Source: DASZCR01 sp035942915
GTDB taxonomy: Bacteria; Acidobacteriota; Blastocatellia; Pyrinomonadales; Pyrinomonadaceae
DNA: 41,975 nucleotides
NCBI GenBank assembly: GCA_035942915.1
Contig: DASZCR010000265.1
Location: 1-41,975 of the forward strand
Direction: 5' to 3'
The position numbers were made by a program, and so were the translations under genes. The notes below the pieces were generated by a model, which worked only from the letters and a program-made list of their open reading frames with translations, was not told the origin of the DNA and did no database searches. Position 1 is the first letter of the stretch. Each line of letters starts with the position of its first letter. This document shows, piece after piece, positions 8,009 to 16,530 of this stretch.

Positions 8009-8953
8009 TTATTCGCCCGACGCTTCTTTGACGAAGAGCTCTTCCAAAGGATTGCCGACGGGCTGAATCGAGACGAGGCGCGCGCCTTCGGCACGCACGG
8101 CGCGCAATGCTTCGTCAACCTGCTTTTCAGAACCGACCTCGATGCGCGCGCCGCCGGGCGTGCGCGTCACGCTCGCGCCCTCCAACTCGGAGAGCGCGAC
8201 GGCGAGACGTTCCGTGTCGGCCACGTCCGTCACGGTCAATTCCATCGGGCGCTCGCCGTCAATCTGTCTGAGTTGGTCGAGACGGCCGACGTGCGCGAGA
8301 CGACCTTTGCGCAGGACGGCCGCGCGGTCGCAGAGCACTTCAATATCGGCGAGGATGTGCGAGCAGAGAAAGACGGTCGTGCCGCGCGCGCGCAAACTCG
8401 CTATCAGGTCGCGCACCTCGCGGCGGCCGATGGGGTCGAGGCCGCTCATCGGCTCGTCGAGGAAGACCACTTCCGGGTCGTTGACGAGCGCCTGTGCAAG
8501 CCCGACGCGCTGCAACATGCCTTTTGAGAATTTGCGCAACTGCTTGTCCCAGCTCTTCTCTTCGAGACGGACGCGCGCAAGCAGTTCGGCGGCGCGTGCG
8601 CGGCGCTCGCGGCGTCCGTAACCGAACAACTCCGCGCAGTATTCGAGAAACTCGCGCGCCGTCAGGTAGTCGTAGAAGTATGGATGTTCGGGCAGGTAGC
8701 CGATGCGCGCGTGGGTCGAGATGTCGTCGATATCGCGTCCCAGAATGGAGGCGCGCCCGCCGGTCGGATACATCAGGCGCATGAGGAGTTTGAGGGTCGT
8801 CGTCTTGCCCGCGCCGTTGCCGCCGAGGAAGCCGAAGATTTCGCCGCGCTCGACCGAGAGCGAAAGCCCGTCGAGCGCACGCACCTTGCGCTTGCGCAGG
8901 AAGCCAACCTCGTAGTCCTTCGTCAGTCCGTGAATCTCAACCGCAGCCGACAT
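8009..8953 (-). CDS. ABC transporter ATPase (PilH-like by context)
   Basis: The ATG at 8953 gives 314 residues; the frame is open further upstream but is not protein-like there. All ABC motifs are present: Walker A GGNGAGKTT (44-52), Q-loop region YLPEHP (86-91), signature FSKGMLQRV (142-150), Walker B VVFLDEP (162-168) and switch His199. The form is that of ABC-2 exporters (CcmA/NatA type). The C-terminal 80 residues match the usual accessory domain. It is the last gene of the pilus-linked operon, with its permease two genes upstream. In Myxococcus an ABC transporter (PilGHI) follows pilS-pilR-pilA and is needed for pili. The PilH role here is inferred from that order. Confidence 0.9.
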   Translation of the reverse strand: MSAAVEIHGLTKDYEVGFLRKRKVRALDGLSLSVERGEIFGFLGGNGAGKTTTLKLLMRLMYPTGGRASILGRDIDDISTHARIGYLPEHPYFYDYLTAREFLEYCAELFGYGRRERRARAAELLARVRLEEKSWDKQLRKFSKGMLQRVGLAQALVNDPEVVFLDEPMSGLDPIGRREVRDLIASLRARGTTVFLCSHILADIEVLCDRAAVLRKGRLAHVGRLDQLRQIDGERPMELTVTDVADTERLAVALSELEGASVTRTPGGARIEVGSEKQVDEALRAVRAEGARLVSIQPVGNPLEELFVKEASGE

Positions 8954-8990
8954 CTTTATCAACCTCTCAACGAGTTTCGTTCCTTCGTCA

Positions 8991-9938
8991 TTACTTCTGC
9001 GGGACGGGCGAGCGTGCATCGAGTCGCGCCGCGCATCTCGACGCGTCGAGCACGTAAGGCACACCGGCCGGGTCGAGAGGCGCGCCCGACGCATCAACGC
9101 GCAAGCCCGTCTGCTGCAACGTGAGCGTCAACTCGCGCCAGTCTGCGACGCAGCGCCCGGCGCGTGCGCGAAAGTTTTCGAGCAACTGGCCGATGCGTTC
9201 GCGCTCGTCGAGCGAGTCGAGTTGCGCCAGACGGTTGAGCGCAAGTTGTCTGACCTGCTCGTCCTGACTCTCTTCGTACATGTTCCGGTAGAGCGTGCGC
9301 GCCGTCTCCCGGCTGCCGCCTTTGATTTCCATCTGCGCGGCCATCGCGCGCATCCAGTTGGGCGCGCCCGCAACCTCCGCGCCCTCGCGATAAGCGGCGC
9401 TCGCCTCCTGAAAACGGCCGCGCTGCCAGTAGATGTAGCCGAGATAGTTGTGCAGACGCCACTCCTGCGGATTGGCCTCGATGCCTTTGCGTGTGAGCCG
9501 GATGGCGGCCTCTGCGTCAATCGTCGGCAGCACGACCGCGCCGTACTCGTAGGCGGCCATAAACTTCGGGTCGAGCGTCGTCGCCTGTTCGAGCAAGGGG
9601 CTGAGTTGTTGGATGGCGAGCGGACTCAGGTCGTCGAGTTGGATGTCGCCCTGATAGGCGTCGAGCTTGCGGCCGACGTACTGAAGCGTCCGCAGCCAGT
9701 ACCAATCGGCGACGAGGCCGTTAAAGGCGAGACTCATGCGCCGCGCCGTCTGCGGCGAGACGTACAACGCTTCGTCCGCCTCGCGCACGACGAAGGCCGG
9801 TCGGCGCGCGTCCATCCAGCGAGAGAGCAGGACGACTGCCGTCATGCCCAAGAGGATGACGAGCGCGAGCGAGAGGTCGCGCCATCTCTGTCGATGCCGG
9901 ACGGGCGTTGCCTCCTGTGTGTCGTCTGCGCGTCTCAT
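8991..9938 (-). CDS. Membrane-anchored TPR protein of the ABC operon
   Basis: The ATG at 9938 overlaps the permease stop (ATGA) and gives 315 residues. There is one N-terminal membrane segment (LALVILLGMTAVVLLSRW, about 21-40). The rest is helical and contains TPR-like units, such as RLHNYLGYIYWQRGRFQEAS, and further repeats before and after it. The bulk probably faces the periplasm. It lies between the permease and the ATPase of one transporter, so a periplasmic accessory or scaffold role is likely. It holds the place of PilG in a PilGHI-like set, but no direct sequence kinship with PilG can be claimed by eye. Confidence 0.8.
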   Translation of the reverse strand: MRRADDTQEATPVRHRQRWRDLSLALVILLGMTAVVLLSRWMDARRPAFVVREADEALYVSPQTARRMSLAFNGLVADWYWLRTLQYVGRKLDAYQGDIQLDDLSPLAIQQLSPLLEQATTLDPKFMAAYEYGAVVLPTIDAEAAIRLTRKGIEANPQEWRLHNYLGYIYWQRGRFQEASAAYREGAEVAGAPNWMRAMAAQMEIKGGSRETARTLYRNMYEESQDEQVRQLALNRLAQLDSLDERERIGQLLENFRARAGRCVADWRELTLTLQQTGLRVDASGAPLDPAGVPYVLDASRCAARLDARSPVPQK

Positions 9939-10819
9939 TTGAAGTTGCGCCGGTCGAAGATGAGGACGGCTGCCGCCAGCAGCACGCAGATGTAGACGAG
10001 GCCGTAGCCGACGGCCGTGAGGAAGTGGAGCAGGGTCGGCGTCTCGCCGTGCGCGGCGGCCGTGATGTAGGCGTAGTTTGAGAGGTTCGGCAGCACGTAG
10101 TAGAGCGCGCCGAAGAGGTAACGCGCCGCAGGCGTCGCCATCGTGGCCGCGAAGGTCTTGAGGTCTGCGCTGAAGTGGCCGATGACGAAGACGAAGAAGG
10201 TCAGCAGCGCAGACAGCGCGGGCGACGAGAAGGAGGAGAAGAGCAGCGCGACGGCCACGAGTATCATCAACTCGACGTAGAGGAGCGCCACCGCAGGCCA
10301 GATGTGGAGCACCAGCGGGTCGAAGCCGCGTCGCACGTAGACGAGCGCCAGAGAGACGCCCGCGCCCATCACGAGGACGTTGACCGCGAGCGTCAGACAC
10401 AGTCCGAGATACTTGCCTAAGAGAAACTCGCCGCGCCCGACCGGCTTCGAGAAGATGGCGTAGACCGTGCGCCGCTCAATCTCTTTGTAGACGAGGCCGA
10501 CGCCGACGAAGATGGCGATGAACGCGCCGAAGATGAGCATCGCGCTCAGCCCCATGTCGACGATTATCTTCGACTCCTGCGCGGCCGAGAGTTCGCCGAG
10601 GAATATCGCGCCCGCCGTCAGCAGGAGGACGAAGAAGACGAGGTTGTAGAGCACGCGGTCGCGCACGGCTTCGCGGAAGGCGTTGCGCGCGATAGTCCAG
10701 ATGCGTCGCAGCCTGCTCGCCGAAGGGACGAGCGCGCCCGTGTCTGTCGCAGTCGTCGCCGTCAGGTCTTCGCTTGTCGTCGTTCGCCTCTCTTCGGCCA
10801 GTGGGAAGTCTGTGCTCAT
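9935..10819 (-). CDS. ABC-2 type permease (PilI-like by context)
   Basis: The 294-residue protein has a Thr-rich cytosolic N-terminus of about 40 residues and then about six membrane segments. Examples are VLYNLVFFVLLLTAGAIFLG and MLIFGAFIAIFVGVGLVYKE. The EIERRTVYAIFSKPVGRGEF stretch between segments is characteristic of ABC-2 permeases that work with CcmA-type ATPases. Both ends overlap neighbours by 4 nt, with the Wzy-like gene upstream and the TPR gene downstream. It therefore belongs to one tightly coupled operon. The substrate is unknown; position next to pilins suggests a pilus-related function. Confidence 0.88.
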   Translation of the reverse strand: MSTDFPLAEERRTTTSEDLTATTATDTGALVPSASRLRRIWTIARNAFREAVRDRVLYNLVFFVLLLTAGAIFLGELSAAQESKIIVDMGLSAMLIFGAFIAIFVGVGLVYKEIERRTVYAIFSKPVGRGEFLLGKYLGLCLTLAVNVLVMGAGVSLALVYVRRGFDPLVLHIWPAVALLYVELMILVAVALLFSSFSSPALSALLTFFVFVIGHFSADLKTFAATMATPAARYLFGALYYVLPNLSNYAYITAAAHGETPTLLHFLTAVGYGLVYICVLLAAAVLIFDRRNFK

Positions 10820-12849
10820 TGCGTTAAAAAGCCGGAGCGGAGGCGCGCGCGCCAGCCCTTCGCCGTGACTTGCGCGCCGAGCCGCCTCTCGTTTTCGTCA
10901 ATGACGGCCATCACAGCATCATCGGGTTGGAGGTCGCCTGCCATCGCCACGCCGGACGGGTCGCGCCGCGCAGCGACGATAGCCGCGTCAATGTCGTTAT
11001 TAATCAACTCGTACCAGCCGCGAGCCTCGCGCGAGTTTAGCAAGAGTGCCTCTCGGAAAGCCACGTCGGCGTCGGCCTCTCTGCCTGCGCGTGAGAGCGC
11101 GGCGGCATGACGGACGTTGAGGAAAACCGAGCGCGGGTAGACGCGGACGGCTGCGGCCAGCGTCGCCTCGGCGGCGCTGACCTCGCCTGCGGCCTCCTCG
11201 GCGCTGGCGAGATAGAGATAACAGGTCGAAGTGTTGAAGCCGCGCGCGACGGCGTAGCGCAGATGAGAGAGCGCCTCGCGCTCGCGTCTCTGTGCATAGA
11301 GCCAGCGGCCATAGCTGAAGCGCGTGGCCGGGTCGAGCGGGTTCCACGCGAGCGCCGCGCGATAGGAACATTCCGCCTGCGCCGCGTCCGCGCTCGACTG
11401 TGCCGCAGCCAGCAGCAGCACGTTCGCCGCCTGCGCGCACATCAGACACATGGTCAGCAGCGCAAAGACGAAACCCGATGCCGTCGCAGCACGCGCGAAG
11501 CTGTGCGCTCGCATTGTCTGAGTCTGAGATGCGCCGCGCCGCGCCGCGTCTCGCCAACGCGGAGTCATGCGCGTCAGCACGGCGGCGGCGAAGAAGAAGA
11601 CGAGTCCGCTGCTCAACCAGCGAAAGGAGATGGCGCTCGCGCCGGAACTGATAGCGAAGGCGAGCATCGTGGCGACGACGCCGGGCGCAAACGGGCTGCG
11701 ACAAGCGGCCTGTCGCAGCAGTCGCCAGCCCGCCCACGCCAGAGCCGTGCAGAACGCGAGGAAGAAGGTGAAGCCGACTACTCCCAACTCCGAAAGGACG
11801 TGCAGGTATTCGTTGTGCGGGCCGACGGTCAGATACTTCTCATTCATCTCGACAATCGTCGAGCCTGCATGTCGCGCGGCGAACTGCGCACGCGCTTCCG
11901 GGTAGGCGCTTTCGTAGTTGCCCGCGCCGACGCCGAGCAGCGTATGCGTCCGCATCATCTCAAGCGCGATGCCCCAGTAGAGAAATCTGACGCGCGTGTT
12001 GGCCTCCGTCGGAGAGGTCGCCTGCAAGCGCGTGAAGATAGATTCGTGAACCGTCTCGGCGAACGGCGACGGGACAGATTGCAGCGCGGTGGCGAGCGCA
12101 AAGGAGGCGACGACGAGCGCGAGGCGGCGCGGCGTGCGCGGCCGAAAGCGCGACGAGGCAAGGGCGCAAGCGCCGACGAGCAGCAGCCCGGCACTTGCGC
12201 CGAGGAAGGGCGCGCGCTCCGAGATTTGCAGCATCGAGAGCCAACCGACGACGGCCGTCGTCCCGCAGAGCAACGCAGCGCGCCTGCGTCTTAGTCTGAG
12301 CGCCAGCGAGGCGAACAGAGGGATGCTGACGGCCACCGGCTCGCCCAGTCCCATCTGCCTGATGAACGAGTTCGTCGTCGTCCAGTGGCCGACGGCATTG
12401 GCGAGACTGATGATGAGCAGGACGATGGCGAGCGATGCAACGGAGGCGCGCAGCAGACGCGGACTCTCCGCGACGCGCACCGTCAGGAGGAAGAAGAGCA
12501 GGTACAAGCCCCACGTCGCCGTGTAATGAAGCGCGGCGAAAGAGTTCTCAGCCCACAGCAGAGAGACGGCGCTCCACACGACGAAGGCCGTCATCGCGAA
12601 GGCGGGCACGGCTGCGCCGCGCCTGAGCTTGAAGTGTGCGTTGCGGTTGCCGCCTGAGCGTGCGCGTCGGAACAGAAGGGCGAGCGTGATGGTGGCGAGC
12701 AGGGCGATGACGGACTCTTGCCGCCACGTCAGGCCGCTATTACTGGCGCGCGGGAGACCGGGCAGGAAGGGCGCCAGCAGAGCGAGCGGCCAGAGGACTG
12801 CGAACAACCATTGCGGCTCTTCTTTGAGGCGTCGGAGAAGTCTGAGCAT
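10816..12849 (-). CDS. Wzy/O-antigen-ligase-like membrane protein with C-terminal TPRs
   Basis: The 677-residue protein has about ten membrane segments in its first 450 residues, and a periplasmic loop with the O-antigen ligase signature (GVGAGNYES at 306-314, then HNEYLHVL at 345-352 with Glu354). The last 200 residues form TPR-like repeats. This family joins sugar polymers or oligosaccharides to lipid A-core, to glycans or to proteins. It starts 44 nt after the second pilin stop. Pilin O-oligosaccharyltransferases (TfpO/PglL) share this fold and are often encoded right after pilA, so pilin glycosylation is a reasonable guess but unproven. Its stop overlaps the permease start. Confidence 0.85.
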   Translation of the reverse strand: MLRLLRRLKEEPQWLFAVLWPLALLAPFLPGLPRASNSGLTWRQESVIALLATITLALLFRRARSGGNRNAHFKLRRGAAVPAFAMTAFVVWSAVSLLWAENSFAALHYTATWGLYLLFFLLTVRVAESPRLLRASVASLAIVLLIISLANAVGHWTTTNSFIRQMGLGEPVAVSIPLFASLALRLRRRRAALLCGTTAVVGWLSMLQISERAPFLGASAGLLLVGACALASSRFRPRTPRRLALVVASFALATALQSVPSPFAETVHESIFTRLQATSPTEANTRVRFLYWGIALEMMRTHTLLGVGAGNYESAYPEARAQFAARHAGSTIVEMNEKYLTVGPHNEYLHVLSELGVVGFTFFLAFCTALAWAGWRLLRQAACRSPFAPGVVATMLAFAISSGASAISFRWLSSGLVFFFAAAVLTRMTPRWRDAARRGASQTQTMRAHSFARAATASGFVFALLTMCLMCAQAANVLLLAAAQSSADAAQAECSYRAALAWNPLDPATRFSYGRWLYAQRREREALSHLRYAVARGFNTSTCYLYLASAEEAAGEVSAAEATLAAAVRVYPRSVFLNVRHAAALSRAGREADADVAFREALLLNSREARGWYELINNDIDAAIVAARRDPSGVAMAGDLQPDDAVMAVIDENERRLGAQVTAKGWRARLRSGFLTQ

Positions 12850-12893
12850 ACTCGTGGTGAGCGTCCGAGTCGGCGGCGACAGAAGGCTCGCGT

Positions 12894-13406
12894 CTAGTTG
12901 CTGAAGGCCGTGCCGCCCGCCGTCGAGACGGGCACGTTGGCAGCGTTGCCGGGATGGACGTAGATGACGCCCGGCTCGTCGGACGAGAAGTTACGGTTGC
13001 CCTGCGCAGAGGTGGCCGGGGCGGCTCCGGCCACGTAGCCTGAGCCTCCGCCCGTCACAAGCACGCCGAAGATGTAACCGTTCTTGGCCGTGCCGACGGC
13101 GGTCGCGCCGGCAAGCTGCGCGTCGAGCATCTGCGAGTTCTTGAGGTCTGCGAGCGTGCCGAAACTGTTGTGGCTCGAAAAGTAGCTGGCCTCGGCGCTC
13201 GAAATGGTTCTCACGGCCGAGATGGCCGAAGCCTCGTTGGCCGCGCGGCGTGAAGCGAGCAGGTTCGGAATGGCGATGGCCGCGACGATGCCAATAATGG
13301 CGACGACGATGAGAAGTTCGATGAGCGAAAAGCCCGCCTGCTCTCGCGTCTCGCGCGCGGGGTTTGTGGCAAGGTCGGGGCGCAAGCGGCTGTCTGTAAC
13401 ATTCAT
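12894..13406 (-). CDS. Second type IV pilin-like protein
   Basis: The ATG at 13406, behind AGAGGA, gives 170 residues. It has a prepilin N-terminus with cleavage expected after Gly25 (EQAG|FSLIELL), giving a mature protein that starts with Phe and keeps Glu5, then the usual hydrophobic helix (IVVAIIGIVAAIAIPNLLAS). The 25-residue leader is longer than the 9-residue leader of the upstream pilin. The C-terminal half parallels its neighbour (NGYIFGV against SGYFFGI; DEPGVIYVHP against NEAGVIYAQN), so the two are tandem paralogues. No cysteine pair is seen. A hairpin separates the two genes and may set their ratio. Confidence 0.92.
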   Translation of the reverse strand: MNVTDSRLRPDLATNPARETREQAGFSLIELLIVVAIIGIVAAIAIPNLLASRRAANEASAISAVRTISSAEASYFSSHNSFGTLADLKNSQMLDAQLAGATAVGTAKNGYIFGVLVTGGGSGYVAGAAPATSAQGNRNFSSDEPGVIYVHPGNAANVPVSTAGGTAFSN

Positions 13407-13488
13407 GAAGTGTTTTCCTCTGCGGTCGGGAGTCTCACGTTCCAGAGGGCGTCGCGCGGGTGAGACGAGCGGCAGAAGATGTGAGGAA

Positions 13489-13523
13489 GGGGCGTGAACC
13501 CGAATAATCGTGCTCACGCCCCT
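13489..13523 (-). terminator. Inter-pilin hairpin
   Basis: A 10-bp perfect stem (13489-13498 with 13514-13523) with a 15-nt loop lies 25 nt after the stop of the first pilin. It could be a partial terminator or a 3' stabilising structure that lets pilA mRNA accumulate above the downstream genes. No strong U-tract is present. Confidence 0.55.
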
Positions 13524-13548
13524 CGTGAATTATCCGCTGGCAGCGAGA

Positions 13549-14013
13549 CTAGTTGCCGATGGGCGTACCAACGGTCGTGTCGTATTCGAGGTCGTTCGAG
13601 GCCGAGTTCTGCGCGTAGATAACGCCAGCCTCGTTCGACATGAAGCGACGGTTGCCCGTGCTGGTGCTGCTGTGCGCGGCGGCCGACTGGAAGCCGTTGG
13701 CACCGGCGTTCTGGATGCCGAAGAAGTAACCGCTCTTGGGCGCGGCGGCCGTCGCGTCGGCGATGGCGCTGTCGATGAGCTGCGCGGCTTTGAGGTTAGC
13801 CATCGTGCCGTAAGCGCCGAAGCCGAGCGTCGAGGAGTAGGTGCTCTGCGCCGTACCGATGGTACGCAAGCCTGAGATGGCCGAAGCCTCGTTGGCGGCC
13901 TTGCGCGAGGCGAGCAGGTTGGGGATAGCGATAGCGGCGATGATGCCGATAATCGCGACGACGATTAGAAGCTCGATGAGCGAGAAGCCTTTCTGGCCTT
14001 TGTTCTGTTGCAT
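13549..14013 (-). CDS. pilA: Type IV major pilin candidate
   Basis: The 154-residue prepilin has a short leader (MQQNKGQKG) cleaved before FSLIELL, with Glu5 in the mature protein. It has the canonical hydrophobic N-terminal helix (IVVAIIGIIAAIAIPNLLAS). The globular part is small, rich in Ala, Ser, Gly and Asn, and has no cysteines. The leader is the expected PilD substrate; no pilD is in the window. It lies downstream of pilS and pilR on the same strand, with a sigma-54 type promoter about 115 bp upstream, as in classical PilSR-controlled pilA genes. Being first, with its own promoter and a following hairpin, it is the likely major pilin. Confidence 0.93.
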   Translation of the reverse strand: MQQNKGQKGFSLIELLIVVAIIGIIAAIAIPNLLASRKAANEASAISGLRTIGTAQSTYSSTLGFGAYGTMANLKAAQLIDSAIADATAAAPKSGYFFGIQNAGANGFQSAAAHSSTSTGNRRFMSNEAGVIYAQNSASNDLEYDTTVGTPIGN

Positions 14014-14128
14014 GTCTTTCTGGGTGCTCCTTAAGAGGTGTTGAGGTCTTAGAAATTTTCTCGCGCCGTTCGAGTCGTCTCAGGCTGCGCGCCGCTGAAC
14101 TTGCGCGAATCGGTCACTGGGCTTGCTT

Positions 14129-14144
14129 TACAACCGCCGTGCCA
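14129..14144 (-). promoter_or_regulatory. Sigma-54 type promoter of pilA
   Basis: On the minus strand the sequence reads TGGCAC, GGCGG, TTGTA. It matches the -24/-12 consensus TGGCAC-N5-TTGCW except for T instead of C at -12. Transcription would start near 14117, giving a leader of about 100 nt before pilA. The neighbouring PilS/PilR-type pair supports it. Confidence 0.65.
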
Positions 14145-14574
14145 CGACCCGGACGGTGCGCCGCGAGATGCGAAAAAAGCCTTCCCGGCCACGATTTACG
14201 CGCCCGACAGGGGTCTGTCGGGCGACGGCCGCCGCCGCGTCAGTTAACAAATTTCGTCAGACGCGCGGTGACGCTTTTTGTCAAACGAGCGCGGCCGGAC
14301 GGGACGTGTGGCGGCACGCGAGCGAGGTGAGGCGGGTTGCGCGGGGGAAAGGCGCGAGAGGCGATTCTGGCGAATCGCCTCTGCCGAGAGCGGAGGGTTT
14401 CACGAAGACGGCGCGGCGGGCGCTGGGCTGAAGTTTAAAGGGCGGTTGTCACGTGCGGAAGGCGTCCGGCATGAGCATCTCGCTGTGGCGTCGTGGCGAC
14501 GCCGGGACTGACGCTCTGAGTCTGTCTGCGACGCGCGGCGTCTGGTCGGCGACGCACGTCACACGTCGAACCTG
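14145..14574. other. Gene-free leader region upstream of pilA, with hairpins
   Basis: Most of the 649-bp stretch between pilR and pilA lacks a credible gene. It contains an 11-bp perfect stem with a TGGC loop (14357-14382), a 7-bp stem (14487-14493 with 14497-14503) and two sigma-54 promoter matches at its ends. Binding sites for PilR would be expected here. The stem at 14357-14382 could be such a site or the end of a small RNA. Confidence 0.5.
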
Positions 14575-14590
14575 AGCAACACATGTGCCA
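14575..14590 (-). promoter_or_regulatory. Second sigma-54 promoter match with no gene behind it
   Basis: On the minus strand the sequence reads TGGCAC, ATGTG, TTGCT, a full match to the -24/-12 consensus. It lies about 75 bp beyond the pilR stop. Transcription would start near 14563 and cross about 420 bp without a gene before the pilA promoter. Confidence 0.6.
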
Positions 14591-14662
14591 GCGTTCGACG
14601 GCAACGAAGTAACCCGGCGAAGCGGCTTGCCGAAGATGTTTGACGAAGGAGGAGTCAGGAGG

Positions 14663-16117
14663 TCATTCGACGCCCGTCGAGGAGGACGAAGAGCCGCCGC
14701 GCGGGGACGATGAGGCGGCCGCGTCCGAACGCAGTTGCGCCGTCAGGTTGCGGACGCCATGTTTGTCGAGCAGGTGGCGCAGGCTCCGCACGGAGAGATG
14801 AAGTATCTCTGCGGCGCGCGTCTGGTTGCCGCCCGTGCGGCGCAGCGCTTCGAGGATGTAGCTCTTTTCGAGATGTTCGAGATGGGCTGTCAGGTTCAGC
14901 CCCTCTTCCGGCAGGTCGAAGGCCGAAGACGAGGCCGAGCGCGCCGGGTTGTAGTTGGTGACGGCCTGCGGCAGAGCTTCAGGCTGAATCCGGTCTGTGC
15001 GTTCGAGTGCTACGGCGCGTTCGATGGTGTGCTCAAGCTCACGCACGTTGCCCGGCCAGGAGTAGCGTTCGAGCATCTCCATCGCCTTCTCGGAGACGGA
15101 GAGGCTGCGGCCGGTCTGCGTGCAGAACTTCTGTACGAAGTGCTCGACGAGGTCGCGGATGTCTTCGCGCTTTTCGCGCAGAGGCGGCAGTTCGATGGGG
15201 ATGACCGAGATGCGATAGTAGAGGTCTTCGCGAAACGTTCCCTGTTTGACCATCGCGGCGAGGTCGCGGTTGGTGGCGGCGATGACGCGAGCGTCCACAG
15301 ATGTCTCTTCGTGCGCGCCGACTGGGCGCACCTTGCGCTCCTGTAAGACGCGCAGGAGTTTGACCTGCATCGTCGGCGACATCTCGCCGATTTCGTCGAG
15401 GAAGATGGTGCCATGGTCGGCCGCCTCGAAGAGCCCCTTGCGATTGGCGGTTGCGCCCGTGAATGCGCCGCGCACGTAGCCGAACAGTTCGCTTTCAAGC
15501 AGCGTCTCGGTGAACGCGCCGCAGTTAATCGGCATGAAGGGTTTGTCGGCGCGCGGGCTGAGGTTGTGAACGGCACGCGCGACCATCTCCTTGCCCGTGC
15601 CGGACTCGCCCGTGATAAGCACGGTTGACTGTACGCCCGCGACCGTCTCAATCATCTGGTAGACGGCCTGCATCCTGCCGGAACGGCCGATAATCTGGTC
15701 GAGGCGACCGCGCTCGCGCTGGGCGCGCTTGAAGGCGCGGTTCTCTTCGAGGAGGCGGAGGCGTTCGAGCGCCTTCTCGGCGATGAGTTTCAGTTCGTCA
15801 ACGTCGAAGGGCTTCTGGATGAAGTCGTCGGCTCCGAGCTTGAAAGCCTCGCGCGCCGTATCGACGGTGGCGAAGGCCGTCATCATGATGACGGCCACGT
15901 CCGGCAAGAAGTCGCGCACGGCGCGCAGCAACTCGATGCCGGACATGTCGGGCATCTTCACGTCCGAGACGATGAGGTCGGCCGGGTCTTCGCGCAGCGC
16001 CGCCAGCGCCGCGCGCCCGCTCTCGGCCGCGCGCACCTTATGTCCCGCGCGGCCAAACACGAGCGACAAAAGCTGCCGCATGCCTTGCTCGTCGTCAACG
16101 ATTAAAAGATTTGCCAT
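14663..16117 (-). CDS. pilR: PilR-type sigma-54-dependent response regulator
   Basis: The 484-residue NtrC-family regulator has a receiver with phospho-acceptor Asp52 (VSDVKMPD) and Lys102. Its AAA+ domain has Walker A GESGTGK (170-176), GAFTGA (217-222) and Walker B IFLDEI. The Fis-type DNA-binding helix contains GGNQTRAAEILHLSVRSLRH, the form typical of PilR. A serine- and glycine-rich tail of about 20 residues follows. The partner kinase is two genes upstream and the pilin genes are directly downstream. The expected role is activation of pilA transcription with sigma-54. All catalytic motifs are intact. Confidence 0.93.
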   Translation of the reverse strand: MANLLIVDDEQGMRQLLSLVFGRAGHKVRAAESGRAALAALREDPADLIVSDVKMPDMSGIELLRAVRDFLPDVAVIMMTAFATVDTAREAFKLGADDFIQKPFDVDELKLIAEKALERLRLLEENRAFKRAQRERGRLDQIIGRSGRMQAVYQMIETVAGVQSTVLITGESGTGKEMVARAVHNLSPRADKPFMPINCGAFTETLLESELFGYVRGAFTGATANRKGLFEAADHGTIFLDEIGEMSPTMQVKLLRVLQERKVRPVGAHEETSVDARVIAATNRDLAAMVKQGTFREDLYYRISVIPIELPPLREKREDIRDLVEHFVQKFCTQTGRSLSVSEKAMEMLERYSWPGNVRELEHTIERAVALERTDRIQPEALPQAVTNYNPARSASSSAFDLPEEGLNLTAHLEHLEKSYILEALRRTGGNQTRAAEILHLSVRSLRHLLDKHGVRNLTAQLRSDAAASSSPRGGSSSSSTGVE

Positions 16118-16147
16118 AAGCTCTGGTGGTTAAAGACAGACCTTGAT

Positions 16148-16486
16148 TTACTTCCCGTTGCGCCGCTCGCTGATGTAACGCTCGACCGTGTTGATGAGCG
16201 CGTTCAAACGCTCGTCCGTCTCTGCATGCGCTTTAGCAAGACGCTGCAACGAGACTTCAAGATTTGTCACCCGCTCATTAGTTTCCTTCATGCTCTCGTT
16301 CGTCGCTACCTGAGCGTTGGCGAGACGAAGCATCACGTTCTCGATTCTCGTCATCCGCTCGTCGGCCTGTTGCATGCGCTCCTCGAACTTTTGCATACGC
16401 TCGTCGGCCTTCTGCTGACTGATGACGAGGTTCGCCTGTTGTTCGAGGATGAACTGCATCGTTCGTTGTATCTCTTCGGGTATCAT
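16148..16486 (-). CDS. Small coiled-coil protein between pilS and pilR
   Basis: The 112-residue protein is almost wholly a predicted coiled coil with heptad-like runs (DERMQKFEERMQQADERM, then RVTNLEVSLQRLAKAHAE). It is rich in Glu, Arg, Gln and Met, and has no signal peptide or membrane segment. A good GAGGAG site precedes the ATG. It lies 44 nt after pilS and 30 nt before pilR, so it is surely co-transcribed with them. Similar small coiled-coil proteins are common in several phyla without known function. A bridging or scaffold role in PilS-PilR signalling is possible but speculative. Confidence 0.82.
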   Translation of the reverse strand: MIPEEIQRTMQFILEQQANLVISQQKADERMQKFEERMQQADERMTRIENVMLRLANAQVATNESMKETNERVTNLEVSLQRLAKAHAETDERLNALINTVERYISERRNGK

Positions 16487-16530
16487 CGTTGCTCCTCACC
16501 TTTCCCTCTGGGTGGCGAGTCTCGATAATG

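Noticed and set aside
11107..12294. 395-residue plus-strand frame opposite the Wzy-like gene
   Set aside because: The translation is low-complexity Arg/Ala/Glu text over a clear membrane protein gene on the other strand.
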